This document shows positions 60,418-64,000 of a stretch of 64,000 nt of DNA, one piece after another. Below the pieces are notes generated by a model. That model was not told where the DNA came from and did no database searches. It worked only from the letters and a program-made list of their open reading frames with translations. Position numbers and translations under genes: made by a program. The stretch spans positions 54,518-118,517 of the forward strand of contig NW_005179028.1 in NCBI RefSeq assembly GCF_000350225.1. The letters are read 5' to 3'. Positions within the stretch are counted from its first letter, which is position 1. Every line of letters begins with the position of its first letter. This stretch comes from Chondrus crispus. Taxonomy: Eukaryota; Rhodophyta; Florideophyceae; Gigartinales; Gigartinaceae.

Positions 60418-61593
60418 ATGTCATCGATTGCACAATCGTGCAAATGCAAAGTAGGTTCATGTTACAGTTGTCCGAGCTTGTGTAGACGGTGTGGTTGCCG
60501 CTGTGATGGAGTTCCGGCACATGTGGAGATGAGCCGGAAGAGAGGGGACAAAAGTTTTAAAAACAATGCTGGTCGCTCACTCAGGCCAGCAGCAAAGAAA
60601 GGACGAACTAGGTTTCAATCTACGAGTTCTCAACGAGAAGTCACAGAACCTCATGGAGATTTGATGCCAATTTCTACAAGTACAGATATCTGGAAGGCGT
60701 TCGGTTGGGAAAGGGGAACCCTAAAAAGCCTGCCTTCAGAAGCACAGCGAATCTCTAACATGCGACTCAATGAGGAAGGCGGGGCTGGGTGGAGCTGTAT
60801 GGTTCAAACCGTGATGGCAGCTTCTGTGCATATCTCCGAAGTACTTTACCCTGCAGGAAACGCCATTCATCTAGAGGATGTAGCACGAACAATTCTACGT
60901 TTAGATTCAGACTTAACAACTGAACGCAAGAGTTTACTTACAGCATTTACTAATGTGTCACGAAAAGCCCCAAAGCGAAGCATTCAGGGAAGGGTTATGC
61001 GTGCTGTCCGGGTGAAAGCATTATCAAAAACGCGTTTGGATGCCATTAAAGTTGAAACTGAGCTATCCATAGGAAGACGCACTGTTGATCAGGCGTACAC
61101 AGATTACAAAAAGATGCAGCGGGGACAGGAAATGGAGAAGAGTAGAATCAACATTATGAGGTTCAATGAAAATGCAGTGGAGGATGCTGTTTAATTTATG
61201 CTGCATCCATCCGATGTTGGGACATTGTCAAGGGGTCATAAACAGGTTAAACTCAATGATCAAGAAATTGTTTCCCTGCCTGCATTGCGTCGACTTAGAT
61301 CAAGGATGGACATGTATGAGGATTACGATCGCTACTGCACAGACACAGAAATTAGCACGATATCAAGGAGTTCATTCTACAATGTCCTTGCACTGGTTAC
61401 TTGTGGTGAGGAAAAGCTCTTCACTGCGGTGGACTATGTAACAGTTGTGCTTGTAAATGACCAGGTGGCAGTGCTACAGAAAATTGGAGAAGATTTTGCG
61501 TCACCTGAGGAGTGGTCAGAGCGACTCACAGATTTCTTAGAATTAGTCCGCAACTTCCTTCGTCATCAGTACGACGCTCATGTGCGAGGGAAT
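60418..61593 (+). pseudogene. Unidentified transposon-like protein, cut by a Gypsy LTR
   Basis: From ATG 60418 (ATG 60223 is in frame upstream) the protein begins with a dense cysteine cluster (CKCKVGSCYSCPSLCRRCGCRCDG). A basic linker and then a folded-looking domain follow (DIWKAFGWERGTLKSLPSEAQRIS, NVSRKAPKRSIQGRVMRAV). An in-frame TAA at 61192-61194 interrupts, and the phase then continues with LHPSDVGTLSRGHKQVKL, SSFYNVLALVTCGEEKLFTAVDYV and SERLTDFLELVRNFLRHQYDAHV. At 61593 the Gypsy LTR begins. I have an impression of similar repeated families in oomycetes but cannot name one. The rest of the gene should lie beyond the insertion, right of the window. Confidence 0.5.
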
Positions 61594-62185
61594 TGTGGTA
61601 CAACTCCACACCGCGACCCCCGGTGGGAGATGAGAACCCCCGAGACGGGCGGTTACTACTGTAGTAATCGTGCACGCGCCCGCTGCGAGCACAGTAGTAC
61701 CTCCACGGCGTACACGTGACACAACCGTTGGCGCCGGCCGTGGCCACGGGCACACGTGTGCGACCATCCGGTAAGTAATTAGCAATTAGTGGTTAATGGC
61801 ACAAATTAGCCAATTTAGTACAGTAGCTGGTATACAGTATGTAACAGCTACTGTAGCGGGACAGGTGTCCTGGCGTCCCACTGAGGGGTTAAGACCAGGG
61901 GCACCTGCCCCGTTCCAGTAAACGGGGGCAGACTCGCCTCCCTTCCCTTTACGGCTTTTTGCTAACTCCGTCCGGTTTTACCTCTAAGTCTCAGGCTTCT
62001 AACCCGTGACCGGCCGTCCGGATCTGACACCACCGACCGGCTGCGCGTCACCGGCCACGTGAGCCTTCCCTCTTTTCGAGTCCTTCCGTACGGTTCGCGC
62101 TCGCGTGGGTTACCCAGCGTCGCGCGCTCCCTTACCTCTAACCCCCCTCGTTCCGAGTGGTCGGGACGAAGGTAGTTATACCACA
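61594..62185 (+). repeat. 5' LTR of the second Gypsy copy (592 bp)
   Basis: Starts TGTGGTACAAC and ends ATACCACA. Relative to the other copy the TATATAAT box is missing (the region near 61765 reads CCATCCGGTAAG) and there are many substitutions, so it is an older or separate sub-lineage. Confidence 0.9.
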
Positions 62186-62188
62186 TTT

Positions 62189-62202
62189 TGGTACTCTTGT
62201 GG
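62189..62202 (+). promoter_or_regulatory. Primer-binding site of the second Gypsy copy
   Basis: TGGTACTCTTGTGG, identical to the minus-strand site at 48318-48331. Confidence 0.6.
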
Positions 62203-62312
62203 AGGGGATAACTACAGAGGTTGAGCCCGCACTGGATCGCCAGCGCGAGCAATTACCGATCGGATTGAAAGAGGTCGAAAATCACCGCGTCGATCGCCAG
62301 TGATCATCGACG

Positions 62313-64000
62313 ATGAACCGTGCGGATTCCGCCGGAGAAGATACCGCCTCCGGGCGAGCAAGTACCCGCAGTGGCAGAGGCGCACAGCGCCCCCGGATCG
62401 ACAATCCGGAAGCCCTGCTACGCCCGCCGTCTACCAGGGGCCAGAAGACCCCTTCCGTTTCGGACACCACCGCCGGGCTACCGGCTGGTGGGGGAAACCG
62501 CGTACAAGTACTGTACGACGCGTTACTCCCGCGATTACAAACCTGGATGGAGGAATTCCTCGCTGAGGAATTACCCCAGGTCGTCCAGGTTTGCCTCGAC
62601 CGAACGGTACCCGGGCTGGTGGCGGAGCAAGCGGACGCCGCGCTCCGCGCCCTGCTGGACGAGAAGATCGCCCCCCTCGTACGCGACGAGGTGGTGGCCG
62701 CGCTCGCCGCAGAGGAGGACGAATCTCCCACCGCAATGGCTCTAAAGGGAGCTATTAGCTCCGCCGTGGCCATTCGTCTGGCCACGACATTTACAACCGA
62801 AACGCGCGGTACCGCCGCCGGCGCCGCGCCGTGAAACCGTTCCGGGCTCAAGCTTTAATATCGCTGATCCGATCGGCGCCGTACCCGGGATTGATAGGAT
62901 GGACCCTCACCCGGAGGGCAGAGCCATCTATCTCCCAACCGTTCACGGTGCTACAGGGAGGACCACAGAAAATGTCCTCCCCATACTCGCCGGTACGGGC
63001 GACCCCCGCGGGACAGACAACCGCCTGGGGCTCCCCGAGACAGAGAATCGGGACCCGTACCGGTTGAGCAGAAGACGTGCACCCGGCACGCACAGGACCG
63101 AAGCGGAATACACCCGGTATTCCGACGCAGAAGACCCCCGTCACAGGACGGATGAAGACCGCGAGGAACGCCGCTGGCGATACCGCGATAACCGCGAGGC
63201 ACGCCACGGGCGATACCGCGATGCCGGAGGGGGAGGATACCCCTCCGATGATGACCCATCCGGTTCGGAAGGCTCTCGCAGGCGGAGCCACAGGGCACGC
63301 CGCGATAGAAGCCGAGACCGGCACCGGCACGACCCGTCCGACTCGGAAGACTACCACACCGAGTCGGACGAGGGGCCTCGTCACTCGAGCAGACGCCGCC
63401 GGGCTGCCCCGACGAGCGACGAGCGACGGCCCACGGTAATCAGGCCCCTCAATGACCTGTTTACCAAGGCCGTCAACTACAAGACCTACCGCCTGGAACG
63501 GCGTAGCTCGCGCTACGACTCCACAGTAGCGCGGCACATTAACCGTTACCGGAAAAAACTGGACGTGCAGATGAGGTCCCACACGTTCAGCGGTCAAGAT
63601 CCGATTGCGGTATTGGGATTCCTCGCACGCCTCAAGATGGCGTGCGACCACAACGGGATCACCGAGGGAGCCGCCGTGTGGTGCTTCCAATTCTACCTCA
63701 CCGGTCAGGCTCACGCCCTACTCCAGTCCCGTCTCAATGGAAATACCATGGCGGTTGACGTGGAGCGGCGCGAGCTGCTCCGGACATACCCCCAGGTGGT
63801 CAACTTTCTGTTGCGCACCTATGCTACCGACGAGGTAATTTCCGAAGCGGTTGGGGACGTGACCTCCTTCCGTCAGAGTTCAAACATGACAGAGGAGGTC
63901 TACAGTAACCACCTCTGGGACAAGGCCCTCCAATGCGGTACGGTGTTCTCCGACCGGCGGTTGAAGTCCCTATTTGTCGAGGGGTTACTTCCCGCCACGT
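62313..64000 (+). pseudogene. Gag of the second Gypsy copy, 5' part
   Basis: ATG 62313 (MNRADSAGED) is open to TGA 62832-62834 with QVVQVCLDRTVPGLV and EKIAPLVRDEVVAAL. It keeps the base missing in the other copy, but a 5-base loss near 62803 shifts the phase. The SR-rich part and the capsid-like part (RSSRYDSTVARHINRYRKKLD, then FSGQDPIAVLGF) continue in the other phase to the window end. Tyr at the place where the first copy has TAA shows that stop is recent. Confidence 0.85.

Larger units (their letters stand above)
61594..64000 (+). mobile_element. Second Gypsy copy, opposite orientation, cut by the window end
   Basis: 5' LTR 61594-62185, the same primer site as the first copy, then gag. 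It is the same family as 36843-48975, but its LTR is clearly more diverged than the internal region. The base-pairing 5-mer left of the insertion is GGAAT (61589-61593); the matching copy lies outside the window. Confidence 0.92.

Noticed and set aside
1-64000. tRNA, rRNA or bacterial-type signals (ribosome binding sites, riboswitches)
   Set aside because: None recognised on either strand; gene structure and elements are eukaryotic nuclear.

Overview
This is a eukaryotic nuclear window. Three long genes of ordinary cellular function have no visible introns, two have a TATA box close upstream, and compact gene islands alternate with a dense nest of transposable elements. The animal-type haem peroxidase, the intron-poor genes and the nested Copia, Gypsy, Harbinger, Tc1 and KDZ elements fit a florideophyte red alga such as Chondrus. 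That is inference; no rRNA or plastid marker is present to confirm it.

Left island (1-11590). The window opens inside an LTR that has cut a Copia-type relic (283-1361). A small C2H2 zinc-finger gene (1747-2414) and two Tc1-like elements (about 2969-4100 and 4311-5870) follow. Then come two clear genes on the minus strand: a secreted haem peroxidase (6320-7987) and cobalamin-independent methionine synthase METE (9027-11246).

Transposon nest (about 11594-55777). Inverted repeats, target-site duplications and broken reading frames give a nesting order. The outermost layer is a PiggyBac-like element (ends at 33374 and 55777). Its transposase appears to carry a SAP-like segment and a PD-(D/E)XK nuclease segment between its second and third catalytic positions. 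A Harbinger-type element (GGGCC termini at 11594 and 33373, TSD TCA) sits at the outer tip of its left repeat. Inside the Harbinger unit lies a 12.5-kb KDZ-type element (12162-24699) with a transposase, a zinc-finger protein, a large SF1 helicase and a RING-H2 protein. A 12.1-kb chromodomain Gypsy element (36843-48975, TSD CTGTT), a 5.3-kb Copia element (49184-54526, TSD ATTGG) and a 380-bp Harbinger-like MITE (55127-55506, TSD TCA) have each cut the PiggyBac-like gene.

Right island (55778-64000). The SKI2 RNA helicase gene (55927-59685, plus) starts 149 bp after the nest. With the nest removed, METE and SKI2 would be divergent neighbours about 0.5 kb apart, so the nest seems to have grown inside a shared promoter region. 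An unidentified transposon-like gene (60418-61593) follows. It is cut by a second copy of the Gypsy family in the opposite orientation, which runs off the window.

The 100 N at 43785-43884 are an assembly gap inside the Gypsy reverse transcriptase. Most element genes carry a few stops or frameshifts. The KDZ helicase, the RING protein and the Harbinger transposase are still open.
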